Source of the DNA: Yoonia sp.
GTDB lineage: Bacteria; Pseudomonadota; Alphaproteobacteria; Rhodobacterales; Rhodobacteraceae
Assembly (NCBI GenBank): GCA_029252195.1
Contig: JAQXBV010000019.1
Coordinates: forward strand, 1 to 52,119
DNA length: 52,119 nucleotides
Direction of reading: 5' to 3'
The position numbers and the translations under genes are program-made. The notes beneath the pieces are model-generated. The model was not told where the DNA came from. It ran no database searches and worked only from the letters and a program-made list of their open reading frames with translations. Shown piece after piece: positions 18,572 to 27,456 of the stretch (position 1 is the first letter of the stretch; each line of letters starts with the position of its first letter).

Positions 18572-20074
18572 ATGCCCTCCCCTGCCCCACATATCGTCGT
18601 GATCGGCGCTGGTATCGGCGGGCTGGCCTGCGCGTTGCGGCTGTCTGGCACAGGCGCGCGCGTCACCGTTCTGGAACGGCACGGCGCAGCAGGCGGCAAA
18701 ATGCGCAGCGTGCAAAGCAGCGCCGGACCCATCGACGCAGGACCAACTGTGCTAACGATGAAACACGTCTTTGACACCTTGTTTGCAAGCGTCGGGGCAC
18801 GCCTCGACGATCATATCACCATGACCCGCGAGGCCATGCTTGCGCGGCACTTCTGGACCGATGGCACCATGCTCGACCTGATGCACGACCGCGACCAAAG
18901 TGCCGCCAATATCCACAAGGCCTTCGGCGCGACATCAGCCAGCGACTTTAGCCGCTTTGCAGATAAGGCCGCCCGATTGTTTAACGCCTTTGAAGATCCC
19001 GTCATGCAATCGGCAACCCCGACTGTCGGACAAATGACCGCAAAGGTCTTGGGCAACCCACGCCTGATTCCCGCCATGGCCCCGCACAAAAGCCTCGCAA
19101 GGTCCCTGCGCCAACAGTTTTCCGACCCCCGCATTGCACAGCTTTTCGCGCGCTACGCAACCTACGTCGGCGGTATTCCGGCCCTGTCTCCGGCCCTCCT
19201 GTCCCTGATTGCGCACGCAGAAAGCAACGGGGTCTGGCATGTCAAAGGCGGCATGCACCAACTGGCCCGCGCCATCGAAACCCGTGCCGCATCCTTGGGG
19301 GCAACCTTCCACTACAACGCCCACGTCGACCGGATCGAAACCGCAAACGGCAGCGCAACAGCCGTGTATTACGCAGGGACACGGATCAGCTGCGACGCGG
19401 TCGTGTTCAACGGCGACCCAAACGCAATCGCAGATGACAAACTGGGGGCGGAGGTCACAACCGCCGTCCCGCCCCAACACCCCCGAAGCCTCTCGGCCTA
19501 CGTCGCGACCTTCGCCGCCACCCCTAACGGCCTACCGCTCGCCGCACATAACGTCCTGTTTGCCGACAACCCCGCGACCGAATACGCACCCCTTGCACGC
19601 GGGAAAATGCAGACCGATCCCACGCTCTACATCTGCGCCCAAGACCGCTTTGGCTATCAAGCCCCACAAGGCGCAGAACGGTTCGAAATCATCCTGAACG
19701 CACCCCCCAATGATACCACGGAGACCCAAAGATGCATCACCCTGATAACCCGCAGGCTGCACAGCTTCGGTCTGAACTTCTCGCCCGCGATCACGACACT
19801 GACAACGCCACGGGACTTCGGACAGATGTTTCCAGCCTCGCACGGCTCCCTCTACGGGCGATCCCCGCACGGGATGATGGCGGCGTTCAAACGACCAACG
19901 GCACGCACGAAAATCAAGGGGCTGTATCTGGTGGGGGGCGGGGTGCATCCGGGAGCGGGGGTGCCGATGGCTGCACTCTCAGGACAGCACGCGGTCGCGG
20001 CGATCATGCAGGACCTGCATTTAACCTCGATGTCCCCGCAGGCGGCTACGCATGGTGGTATGTCGACGGCATAA
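18572..20074 (+). CDS. crtD: Methoxyneurosporene dehydrogenase
   Basis: A 500-residue FAD-dependent carotenoid desaturase that introduces the C-3,4 double bond. The FAD motif VVIGAGIGGLACALRLSGTGA is near the N-terminus and LYLVGGGVHPGAGVPMAALSG near the C-terminus, the typical ends of the CrtI/CrtD family. Assignment to CrtD rather than CrtI rests on adjacency to crtC and crtE and on the presence of a separate crtI at 22465. The start at 18572 is preceded by AAGGA seven bases away; the frame open from 18494 crosses the PpsR boxes. Its 3' end overlaps the crtC frame. Confidence 0.93.
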   Translation: MPSPAPHIVVIGAGIGGLACALRLSGTGARVTVLERHGAAGGKMRSVQSSAGPIDAGPTVLTMKHVFDTLFASVGARLDDHITMTREAMLARHFWTDGTMLDLMHDRDQSAANIHKAFGATSASDFSRFADKAARLFNAFEDPVMQSATPTVGQMTAKVLGNPRLIPAMAPHKSLARSLRQQFSDPRIAQLFARYATYVGGIPALSPALLSLIAHAESNGVWHVKGGMHQLARAIETRAASLGATFHYNAHVDRIETANGSATAVYYAGTRISCDAVVFNGDPNAIADDKLGAEVTTAVPPQHPRSLSAYVATFAATPNGLPLAAHNVLFADNPATEYAPLARGKMQTDPTLYICAQDRFGYQAPQGAERFEIILNAPPNDTTETQRCITLITRRLHSFGLNFSPAITTLTTPRDFGQMFPASHGSLYGRSPHGMMAAFKRPTARTKIKGLYLVGGGVHPGAGVPMAALSGQHAVAAIMQDLHLTSMSPQAATHGGMSTA

Positions 20075-20940
20075 GCGACGATGGCACCCGCGCGGTCTCG
20101 GTCATCGGCTTCATCGGCTCGGTGTTCTCGCCGTGGTATGCGTGGTCGGGGCGGGGTGATCCCGCCAACCACTGCTGCATCAACGTGGCGACCTACGGCG
20201 CAGGCGGGCGGTTTACCATGACAGATCGGGGGCGAAGCGCCCTACGGCAAACCCCCGACACCCTGACCGTGGGGCCATCCTCGATGCGCTGGACAGGTAA
20301 GCAGTTGATCATCGACATCGACGAAATCTCCTCTCCGCCGCTGATCTCGAGGGTGCGCGGGCAGATCACCCTGACACCCTCAGCCGTCACCGATGTCGAA
20401 CTGCCCCTCACGTCCGACGGCGCGCACATCTGGCGACCCTTCGCGCCAACCGCGCGGATCAATGTCAACCTTGCGGCCTCGGGCTGGCAATTCGACGGAC
20501 ATGGCTATTTCGACGCCAACTTCGGCACAAGGCCCCTTGAACAAGACTTTAGCTATTGGACATGGGGGCGGTTCCCGATGAAAAACGGGGCCACCTGTTT
20601 TTATGATGCAAACAGGCGCGATGGCACGGCTCTTGCGGCGGCAATCGCCTTTGATCCCCATGGCATAGCACGGCATATCGCAGCCCCGGCCGCACAACCG
20701 TTCAAGCCTACGCTTTGGGCGCTGCGGCGCGAAACCCGCGCTGACGCAGGCACCGCGGCGCGGCAAATCAAACCGATGCTTGATGCGCCGTTCTATTCAC
20801 GATCAGTCGTGCAAACACAGATCAATGGTGAGACCACACACGGGGTTCACGAGGCGCTCGATCTCGACCGCTACAGCAAACCATGGCTTAAGCCCATGCT
20901 CGCGGTGAGGGTGCCGAGGCGGGCAAAATGGACGTTTTAA
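19732..20940 (+). CDS. crtC: Hydroxyneurosporene synthase (carotenoid 1,2-hydratase)
   Basis: Adds water to the psi end group of neurosporene or its relatives. The conserved protein begins at about 20011 (GPAFNLDVP, then GYAWWYVDGISDDG, GSVFSPWYAWSG, NHCCINVA) and runs to the stop at 20940. The start is uncertain: in this frame the only ATG before the conserved region is 19732, 343 bases inside crtD, and the next ordinary start is a GTG at 20122 that cuts off the GYAWWYVDG segment. An out-of-frame ATG at 20006 suggests a missing base. Residues before 20011 look like a shadow of crtD. It is convergent with tspO, overlapping by four bases. Confidence 0.85.
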   Translation: MHHPDNPQAAQLRSELLARDHDTDNATGLRTDVSSLARLPLRAIPARDDGGVQTTNGTHENQGAVSGGGRGASGSGGADGCTLRTARGRGDHAGPAFNLDVPAGGYAWWYVDGISDDGTRAVSVIGFIGSVFSPWYAWSGRGDPANHCCINVATYGAGGRFTMTDRGRSALRQTPDTLTVGPSSMRWTGKQLIIDIDEISSPPLISRVRGQITLTPSAVTDVELPLTSDGAHIWRPFAPTARINVNLAASGWQFDGHGYFDANFGTRPLEQDFSYWTWGRFPMKNGATCFYDANRRDGTALAAAIAFDPHGIARHIAAPAAQPFKPTLWALRRETRADAGTAARQIKPMLDAPFYSRSVVQTQINGETTHGVHEALDLDRYSKPWLKPMLAVRVPRRAKWTF

Positions 20941-21416
20941 TCCAGCGATAAATCGCGCGGCGCAAGGCCAGGGTTCAATCGTGCGACGCTCACATTCAGC
21001 GCGGCTGCAACCGTGACCCAGACCAGAAACGGCAAGAACGCGATGCCCGCCAGCGTATCAAGCTGGAACATCGCAACCGTCGCCCCCACCACCGAAATCC
21101 ACAGCGGCGCCATTACCAACAGCGCGCCCCAAAGGCGGCGCAGTCCGAAAAACACAGGCGTCCACAATGTCGAGAACGCGGCCTGCATAGCCCAGAACGC
21201 CAGCGCATATCCGTTCCCGTCCAGAACCGCGACACGCGCACCCGCAAACGAGATACACAAATAAATCGTCGTCCAGACAACAGGGAAAACCCAGTTTGGC
21301 GGGGTCCATGACGGCTTGTTCAGGGCCTCGTACCACGGGCCGGGTTTGAACACCGCACCTGTGGCTCCGGCTCCGGCACAGGCCAGCAAAAAGATGAGAA
21401 ACAAATAAATATCCAT
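20937..21416 (-). CDS. tspO: TspO/CrtK tryptophan-rich sensory protein
   Basis: A 159-residue five-helix outer-membrane protein of the TspO/MBR (peripheral benzodiazepine receptor) family. The family segment KPGPWYEALNKPSWTPPNWVFPVVWTTIYLCI lies in residues 25-56, with later WAMQAAFSTLWTPVFFGLRRL. In Rhodobacter sphaeroides TspO binds porphyrins and negatively affects photosynthesis gene expression in response to oxygen; here that is inference from the family. It is the last gene of the crtI-crtB-tspO operon, 20 bases after the crtB stop. Confidence 0.93.
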   Translation of the reverse strand: MDIYLFLIFLLACAGAGATGAVFKPGPWYEALNKPSWTPPNWVFPVVWTTIYLCISFAGARVAVLDGNGYALAFWAMQAAFSTLWTPVFFGLRRLWGALLVMAPLWISVVGATVAMFQLDTLAGIAFLPFLVWVTVAAALNVSVARLNPGLAPRDLSLD

Positions 21417-21436
21417 GCAGCGTTATAGGCAGAAGT

Positions 21437-22468
21437 TTATTCCGCCGCTACCCCGCTCATATCTGATTGCGCTTTCTCATGCGCCTTCAGCGCAGCCAGC
21501 ACAGAAATAAGCGCGGCCCCCCGACCCACTGGTGCGGCAAGACCGTCCGAGGCGGCATCGACCAGAAACCGGACCTCATCCAATGGGCGGGCAAACAGCA
21601 CCGGTGATTGCGGCAACACGACCGTGCCACAGGTGCGCAGGGCCGCCTTGCCGATTAATGCGATCTTGGTGGGTTTGCCCGTGCGCGCACGCAGCCCGAT
21701 ACTGTCGTGGGCATTGCGGCGCACCGCGCTGCCTATCCCCGCATAGATATAGCGGGCGGCGAAAATGCCCGTGCGTGCGCTGAGAGGCAGCTTACGGATA
21801 CCAGCCTCAGAGCGGATATATAACCGCTGCGCCTCCGCCAAAAGACGGCGCACCATGCGCTTGATTTCAGGGGTTGCTTGCGGGTCCGCAAAGAACGCCT
21901 CGGCGCTGATCCCCGCCTCCGACAGCCAGTCGGTCGGCAGATAGATACGGCCCGCACGCGCGTCTTCGCCCACGTCGCGGGCAATATTGGTCAGTTGCAT
22001 CGCCACGCCCAGATCACAGGCCCGCGCCAGCGCATCGGTGTCCCGCACCCGCATCAGCACGCACATCATAGCACCCACCGCCGAGGCCACTCGCGCCGAA
22101 TATGCGCGCACGTCCGACAGGCTCGCATAGCGGCGCTCTTCTGCGTCCCACGCAAGGCCCTCAAGCAAGGCGTCGGGCAAGGCACGCGGCATGTCAAATT
22201 CTGCAATCAACGCGGCAAATGCGCGGTCCTCGGGGGCATTGCGCGGCGTGCCCGCATAGGCCAGATCAAGACGGTCGCGCAGGTCCAGCACCGCACGACC
22301 CTTATGATCACCCTCGTCCACCTCGTCATCCGCCAGCCTGCAAAACGCATATAGCGCCAGCGCAGGGTCGCGCACATGCGCAGGCAACAACTTTGACGCG
22401 GCATGAAACGACAATGACCCTGTGCGGATCACATTGCGGCAATGGGCCAGGTCTTGGGAATCAATCAT
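21437..22468 (-). CDS. crtB: 15-cis-phytoene synthase
   Basis: A 343-residue squalene/phytoene synthase-family enzyme that condenses two GGPP molecules to phytoene. The first Asp-rich site is FCRLADDEVDEGD (around residues 42-54), and the second is QLTNIARDVGEDARAGRIYLP, with YAAxDVR-like conserved surroundings. Length fits the family. It starts within the crtI stop (ATGA overlap, four bases), so it is translationally coupled to crtI. Carotenoid flux is set here together with CrtI. Confidence 0.95.
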   Translation of the reverse strand: MIDSQDLAHCRNVIRTGSLSFHAASKLLPAHVRDPALALYAFCRLADDEVDEGDHKGRAVLDLRDRLDLAYAGTPRNAPEDRAFAALIAEFDMPRALPDALLEGLAWDAEERRYASLSDVRAYSARVASAVGAMMCVLMRVRDTDALARACDLGVAMQLTNIARDVGEDARAGRIYLPTDWLSEAGISAEAFFADPQATPEIKRMVRRLLAEAQRLYIRSEAGIRKLPLSARTGIFAARYIYAGIGSAVRRNAHDSIGLRARTGKPTKIALIGKAALRTCGTVVLPQSPVLFARPLDEVRFLVDAASDGLAAPVGRGAALISVLAALKAHEKAQSDMSGVAAE

Positions 22469-24003
22469 TCTGCAGCCATCCTTCTTTGTGCCTGCGCGGG
22501 GGCATCAGGCACCAGTTGCGACACAACATCGGCACTGCCCACCACACCCGGCACACCTGCACCGGGATGCGTGCCAGCGCCGACTAGGAAAAGGCCGCGC
22601 GCCTCTTCGCTGATGTTATGCGGACGGAACCACGCGCTTTGCAAAATCCGCGGCTCGACCGAAAACCCTGACCCGTTTGGTGACAAATACCTGTCGCGGA
22701 ATGTCTCGGGCGTGAACACCGTTTCCGTCACAATATGGTCGCGGAAACCGGGCATGATCTTTTCCACCTCAGCGGCCACCTTCTCGCGGTAAATCGGCTC
22801 CTCGGTCTGCCAGTCCACGGCTTTGTCCCAGCCCAGATGCGGCACAGGCGACAGCACGTAAAACGTATCATCCCCCGCAGGCGCAACGCTCGGATCGGTC
22901 AGTGACGGGCGGTGAATATACAGGCTCATATCGTCCGGCAGTTTGCCCTTCATAAAGATATCATCAAGCAAGCCGTTATAGCGCGGACCCATCGCAATCG
23001 TATGATGCCCGACATCCGCCCATTTACCGGCTGTGCCTTTGGTCCCGAAATACCAGACATAAAGCCCCATCGACCACCGGCTTTTCTTCAACCGTTTGGG
23101 CGTCCAGCGGCGCTTTAGGTGATTGCGCAAAAGATGGGTATAAGTATGCCCCGCATCCGCATTGCTCACGATCAAAGGCGCGGCAATCTGCTCGCCCGTG
23201 GTCAGACGCACACCCGTCGCTTTACCACCTTCGATCAAAATCTCGTCCACTTCGGCATTCTGGCGGATCACACCGCCCTGCTCGCGCACGACGCCCGCCA
23301 TTGCATCCGCAATCGCCTGCACACCGCCCATCGCGTAATGCACGCCGAATTCCTTCTCAAGGTAGCCCACAAGCGCATACATTGACGTCACATGCATCGG
23401 GTCGCCACCAATAAACAGCGGGTGAAACGACAAGGCCTGACGCAGCTTTTCATCCTTCACACACGACTTCGCATAGGCATAAATCGACTTGTCCGCACGC
23501 AATCGCGCAAATTGCGGCAGCACCTTCACGGTCTCCCAGATCTTATGCATCGGCAGGGTCATCAACCCCTCGAACCCCACCTTATAACGGGCCTGACTGC
23601 CACGCAAAAAACGCGCGTATCCCTTCACATCAGACGGGTTGATCTTGGCAACCTCCGCCTTCATCGCCTCCGTATCCGACGAAGCACGAAACCGCGTGCC
23701 ATCCTGCCAGCGGATATCATAAAACGGCGACAACGGACGCAAATCCACGTCACGGTGAAAATCACGCCCGCAGGCAGCCCACAGGTCCTCATACAACTGT
23801 GGCACCGTCACAATCGTCGGTCCCAGATCAAAGCGATGACCGTCTTGCGAGAGCGAAGAGCCGCGCCCCCCTGCCCTGTCCAATCGGTCAAGAACCGTCA
23901 CGCAATACCCCTTGGCCCCCAGCCGCATTGCCACAGCAAGGCCACCAAGGCCTGCACCAATAACAAGGGCGCGATGATCGGAAGAGGAAAAAGATTCTGT
24001 CAT
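22465..24003 (-). CDS. crtI: Phytoene desaturase
   Basis: A 512-residue FAD-dependent desaturase converting phytoene to neurosporene (three steps in spheroidene pathways). The N-terminal FAD motif is LVIGAGLGGLAVAMRLGAKG, followed by GGRGSSLSQDGHRFDLGPTIVT, and the C-terminal signature is LFLVGAGTHPGAGVPGVVGSA. The start at 24003 lies just after the crtI/crtA control region. It is the promoter-proximal gene of the crtI-crtB-tspO operon and divergent from crtA. Confidence 0.95.
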   Translation of the reverse strand: MTESFSSSDHRALVIGAGLGGLAVAMRLGAKGYCVTVLDRLDRAGGRGSSLSQDGHRFDLGPTIVTVPQLYEDLWAACGRDFHRDVDLRPLSPFYDIRWQDGTRFRASSDTEAMKAEVAKINPSDVKGYARFLRGSQARYKVGFEGLMTLPMHKIWETVKVLPQFARLRADKSIYAYAKSCVKDEKLRQALSFHPLFIGGDPMHVTSMYALVGYLEKEFGVHYAMGGVQAIADAMAGVVREQGGVIRQNAEVDEILIEGGKATGVRLTTGEQIAAPLIVSNADAGHTYTHLLRNHLKRRWTPKRLKKSRWSMGLYVWYFGTKGTAGKWADVGHHTIAMGPRYNGLLDDIFMKGKLPDDMSLYIHRPSLTDPSVAPAGDDTFYVLSPVPHLGWDKAVDWQTEEPIYREKVAAEVEKIMPGFRDHIVTETVFTPETFRDRYLSPNGSGFSVEPRILQSAWFRPHNISEEARGLFLVGAGTHPGAGVPGVVGSADVVSQLVPDAPAQAQRRMAAE

Positions 24004-24022
24004 GTTACCCCAACCCTATAAC

Positions 24023-24064
24023 TGTCTAGCTTAGTTTACAACTTTGTTGTCAGCTATCTTCACA
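24023..24064. promoter_or_regulatory. PpsR box plus N11 variant between crtI and crtA
   Basis: TGTCTAGCTTAGTTTACA at 24023-24040 is an exact TGT-N12-ACA box. Seven bases later, 24048-24064 reads TGT-N11-ACA (TGTCAGCTATCTTCACA), one base short. The seven-base separation equals that of the crtE/crtD pair, so the variant may still be a half of a cooperative site. It lies between the divergent crtI and crtA starts. Confidence 0.75.
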
Positions 24065-24115
24065 AGTCTGACATTCTGTGACAGCCTGACCTTATAATTC
24101 GGGAATCCATGCCGT

Positions 24116-24820
24116 ATGCCACAGGTCGTCAGCCTCAGCTTTTATCGCTTCGACAGCGCCCTCGCCCGCCTTTGGGCGATGGGAATGATGGGTGCGGCGC
24201 GCAGGCCACTGGCGCGGGTGCCTGACATTGGTTTCTGGAAGCTCTGCGGATCGGGGGGTGGTGCAGGCTTTGCACCACGGCTCAATATAGACGTGATCGC
24301 CATTCTCGCGACATGGCCGGACGCGCAGATAGCCAAAGAGCGCACTCAAAATGCATCCATCTTTCAACGTTATCAGGCACGGGCCGCCGACACTTGGACG
24401 GTCTTTCTGTCGCCAGATAGCGTGCGTGGCGCTTGGGCCGGACAAACCCCGTTTTCAGTGTCTAACACAGACGCAAAAGGGCCAATCGGCGTGCTCACAC
24501 GGGCCACAATCAAACCTTCGATCTTGCGGCGGTTCTGGGGGCGGGTGCCAAATATCTCCGACAGGATCGACAGCGATCCCAACGTGCTGTTCAAAATCGG
24601 CATCGGGGAAACGCCCCTGTTTCAGCAGATCACATTCTCGCTCTGGCCCGACACCAACTCAATGGTCAATTTCGCCCGCACAGGCCACCACGCGGACGCC
24701 ATCAAGGCTGTCCGCGACGAGGGCTGGTTTCGCGAAGAACTCTACGCACGTTTCACGCTTTTGTCCGAAACAGGCAACTGGCGTGGCGTTGCTCCCCTCA
24801 AACAAATGGACCCTGTATGA
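24116..24820 (+). CDS. crtA: Spheroidene monooxygenase
   Basis: A 234-residue haem-dependent monooxygenase that uses oxygen to introduce the 2-oxo group, turning spheroidene to spheroidenone. It begins MPQVVSLSFYRFDSALARLWAMGMMG; conserved elsewhere are WKLCGSGGGAGFAPRLN and FARTGHHADAIKAVRDEGWF near the C-terminus. Spheroidenone is the expected carotenoid under air, which suits an aerobic phototroph. An ATG at 24108 is out of frame. Its stop overlaps the bchI start as ATGA, so it heads a crtA-bchI-bchD-bchO operon. Confidence 0.92.
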   Translation: MPQVVSLSFYRFDSALARLWAMGMMGAARRPLARVPDIGFWKLCGSGGGAGFAPRLNIDVIAILATWPDAQIAKERTQNASIFQRYQARAADTWTVFLSPDSVRGAWAGQTPFSVSNTDAKGPIGVLTRATIKPSILRRFWGRVPNISDRIDSDPNVLFKIGIGETPLFQQITFSLWPDTNSMVNFARTGHHADAIKAVRDEGWFREELYARFTLLSETGNWRGVAPLKQMDPV

Positions 24821-25827
24821 AACAGCCATTTCCCTTCTCTGCGATCGTCGGTCAAACCGATATGAAACTGGCCATGACCCTGACGGCGATTGATCCCTCT
24901 ATCGGCGGCGTGCTGGTCTTCGGGGATCGTGGCACCGGCAAATCTACCGCCGTGCGCGCGCTTGCGGCGCTTTTGCCGCCGATCCGCGCCGTCAAATCCT
25001 GCCCCGTGCATAGTGCGCATCCCGATGAATGTCCCGCTTGGGCCAACGTCAAGGATAAGACCATCGGCGACATCCCGACCCCTGTGATCGACCTGCCGCT
25101 TGGCGCGTCAGAGGACCGCGTGACAGGCGCGCTCGACATCGAAAAGGCACTCACAAACGGCGAAAAGGCGTTTCAACCCGGTCTTTTGGCCGCCGCAAAC
25201 CGTGGCTACCTCTATATCGACGAGGTGAACCTGCTTGAGGACCACATTGTTGATCTGCTTTTGGATGTGGCCCAATCGGGCGAGAATGTGATCGAGCGGG
25301 AAGGGCTGTCAATCCGGCACTCTGCCCGCTTTGTGCTGGTCGGGTCAGGCAATCCCGAGGAGGGCGAATTGCGCCCGCAACTGCTCGACCGCTTTGGCCT
25401 TTCCGTAGACGTAGCCTCCCCCACCGACATCGAAGAGCGGATCGAGGTGATCAAGCGGCGCGATGCCTACGACAACGACAACGCCGCCTTCATGCTGCGC
25501 TGGCAGGCCGAGGATGCGGCGCTACGCGATCAAATCCTCACCGCCCGCAAGACGCTTAAAAAGCTGAAAACGCCCGACAGTAGCCTGCGGGATGTGGCGA
25601 CGCTTTGCCTCAAGCTTGGTTCTGACGGACTGCGCGGTGAACTGACCCTGCTGAAGGCCGCACGCGCCTATGCGGCCCTGCGCAATGACACCGCCCTGAC
25701 CCGCGCCCATATTCGTGCAACCGCAGGTCTGGTGTTGCGGCACCGTTTGCGGCGCGACCCGCTTGACGACGCAGGCTCCGGCACGCGCGTTATGCGCATC
25801 ACAAAAGAGGTCTTGGGCGCCCAATGA
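24817..25827 (+). CDS. bchI: Magnesium chelatase ATPase subunit I
   Basis: A 336-residue AAA+ ATPase of magnesium chelatase, which inserts Mg into protoporphyrin IX with BchD and BchH. Walker A is GDRGTGKST (residues 36-44), Walker B lies in YLYIDEVNLLEDHIVDLLLD, and the sensor region contains ARFVLVGSGNPEEGELRPQLLDRFGL. Ring hexamers of BchI drive the chelation. It overlaps crtA and bchD by ATGA at both ends, which points to one tightly coupled operon. Confidence 0.97.
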   Translation: MKQPFPFSAIVGQTDMKLAMTLTAIDPSIGGVLVFGDRGTGKSTAVRALAALLPPIRAVKSCPVHSAHPDECPAWANVKDKTIGDIPTPVIDLPLGASEDRVTGALDIEKALTNGEKAFQPGLLAAANRGYLYIDEVNLLEDHIVDLLLDVAQSGENVIEREGLSIRHSARFVLVGSGNPEEGELRPQLLDRFGLSVDVASPTDIEERIEVIKRRDAYDNDNAAFMLRWQAEDAALRDQILTARKTLKKLKTPDSSLRDVATLCLKLGSDGLRGELTLLKAARAYAALRNDTALTRAHIRATAGLVLRHRLRRDPLDDAGSGTRVMRITKEVLGAQ

Positions 25828-27455
25828 CCCCATGGCACCGCGCCTGTACCGCCCTAGCCCTTATGGCCGTAGACCCTGTCGGATTGGGCGGGATCACGGT
25901 CAAGGGACGCAGTTCACCCGCGCGCGATGCATTTACGGCGCTGATCGGGGAAATGGACCCTAACAGGGTAAAATTGCACCCCGCGATGGCAAGTGATGCC
26001 CTTGATGGCACCTTGGATATTGCTGCAACACTCCGCGGCGGCACGATCGTGCAGCACGCGGGCCTACTGGCATGCCATGACCGATTGTTTACACTGTCCA
26101 TGGCAGAACGCACTGCACCCTACCTTGCCGCACGTCTGGCAATGGCGCTAGATGCAGGTGAAATGCGCGGCTTGATCGCCTTTGATGAGGGGATCGACGA
26201 CGAGAAAACCCCCGATGCCCTCGCCGATCGCCTCGCGTTTTGCGTGACCTTGGACGACATCCCGATGGCCGATCTCCAAGACACGCAGCCCATTCTGCCG
26301 CCTCCTGGCCGGATCGAAGTGCCTGCAGACCTGCCTGAGCAGCTTGTCGTTCTGGCGGTTCAACTTGGCATTCACAGCCTGCGCGCACCCAGCTTTGCAC
26401 TGCGCGCCGCCTGCGCACATGCCATTCTGATGGGTCGCAAGGCTGTCATTCAGGACGACATCGTTACGGCCGTTGAATTGGTCTTTGCCCACCGCGCTAC
26501 GCAACTTCCCCAACAGGACACGCCACCGCCCGAGCCAGAACAGCCCGACACGCCCCCCGCCGAGCAGCCCCTATCCGAAGATATCTCGCTGCCCGATGAT
26601 ATGCTTCTTGAGGCCGTGTTAAGTGCCTTGCCCAAGGGGCTTTTGGACAAGATCGCTGCGCCAAAATCCAAGAGCGCAAAAGGGTCGGGATCGGGTCGCA
26701 AGATCACCGGAAGCCGCCGTGGCCGTCCACTGCCCGCCCGCGACATTACCGCCCGCGCCAATACCCGCATCGATCTGATCGCCACATTGCGCGCCGCAAT
26801 TCCGTGGCAAACACTGCGAAAAGCCGCACAGCCCGACCGCACTGGCCCGATCATTCGACCTGCCGATTTGCGTGCCAAGCGCTATCAGCATCTCTCGGAT
26901 CGTGTATTAATCTTTGCCGTCGATGCCTCCGGCTCAGCCGCAATCGCGCGGCTCAACGAGGCCAAAGGCGCAATCGAAATACTCTTAAGTGAAGCCTACG
27001 CGCGCCGCGATCACGTGGCATTAATTGCTTTCCGAGGCAGTGACGCAGAAATACTCCTGTCTCCGACCCGCTCTCTTGTGCAAACAAAAAGGCGCCTCGC
27101 GTCCCTGCCCGGCGGCGGCGGAACCCCTTTGGCCGCAGGACTTCTCGCCGCATTGGACCTGTCTCAAAACGCCCAAAAGCGCGGCCAGACCCCGACCATA
27201 ATTGTTTTAACCGACGGTCGCAGCAACGTGGCACTCGACGGCAGCCCGAACCGCAAGCAAGCCAGCGAAGATGCAATCGCGGGCGCCAATAGTTTGCGAT
27301 CAAGCGGCTGCGATTCGATTGTCATTGACACTAGCATCAGGCCAAACAACGACCTGAAATCGCTCGCGGATTTGATGGGTGGCCACTACATTCCGCTTCC
27401 GCGCGCTGATGCCAAACGGGTTTCCGCAGCCGTTTCTGACAGCTTGAGAGATTAA
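25824..27455 (+). CDS. bchD: Magnesium chelatase subunit D
   Basis: A 543-residue partner of BchI. The N-terminal half is a degenerate AAA+ domain (MAVDPVGLGGITVKG, no intact P-loop), followed by a Pro- and Glu-rich linker (about residues 228-255) and a C-terminal von Willebrand A-type integrin domain with the MIDAS-like sequence FAVDASGSAA and later VLTDGRSNVALDG. BchD bridges BchI and BchH. The gene starts in the bchI stop (ATGA) and its stop is one base before bchO. The length fits the short alphaproteobacterial form. Confidence 0.95.
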   Translation: MTPWHRACTALALMAVDPVGLGGITVKGRSSPARDAFTALIGEMDPNRVKLHPAMASDALDGTLDIAATLRGGTIVQHAGLLACHDRLFTLSMAERTAPYLAARLAMALDAGEMRGLIAFDEGIDDEKTPDALADRLAFCVTLDDIPMADLQDTQPILPPPGRIEVPADLPEQLVVLAVQLGIHSLRAPSFALRAACAHAILMGRKAVIQDDIVTAVELVFAHRATQLPQQDTPPPEPEQPDTPPAEQPLSEDISLPDDMLLEAVLSALPKGLLDKIAAPKSKSAKGSGSGRKITGSRRGRPLPARDITARANTRIDLIATLRAAIPWQTLRKAAQPDRTGPIIRPADLRAKRYQHLSDRVLIFAVDASGSAAIARLNEAKGAIEILLSEAYARRDHVALIAFRGSDAEILLSPTRSLVQTKRRLASLPGGGGTPLAAGLLAALDLSQNAQKRGQTPTIIVLTDGRSNVALDGSPNRKQASEDAIAGANSLRSSGCDSIVIDTSIRPNNDLKSLADLMGGHYIPLPRADAKRVSAAVSDSLRD

Positions 27456-27456
27456 A

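Noticed and set aside
20015..20026. Programmed -1 frameshift fusing CrtD to CrtC
   Set aside because: TTTAACC only partly fits a slippery heptamer and no downstream pseudoknot was seen; a missing base or unusual start is simpler. Noted in the crtC finding.
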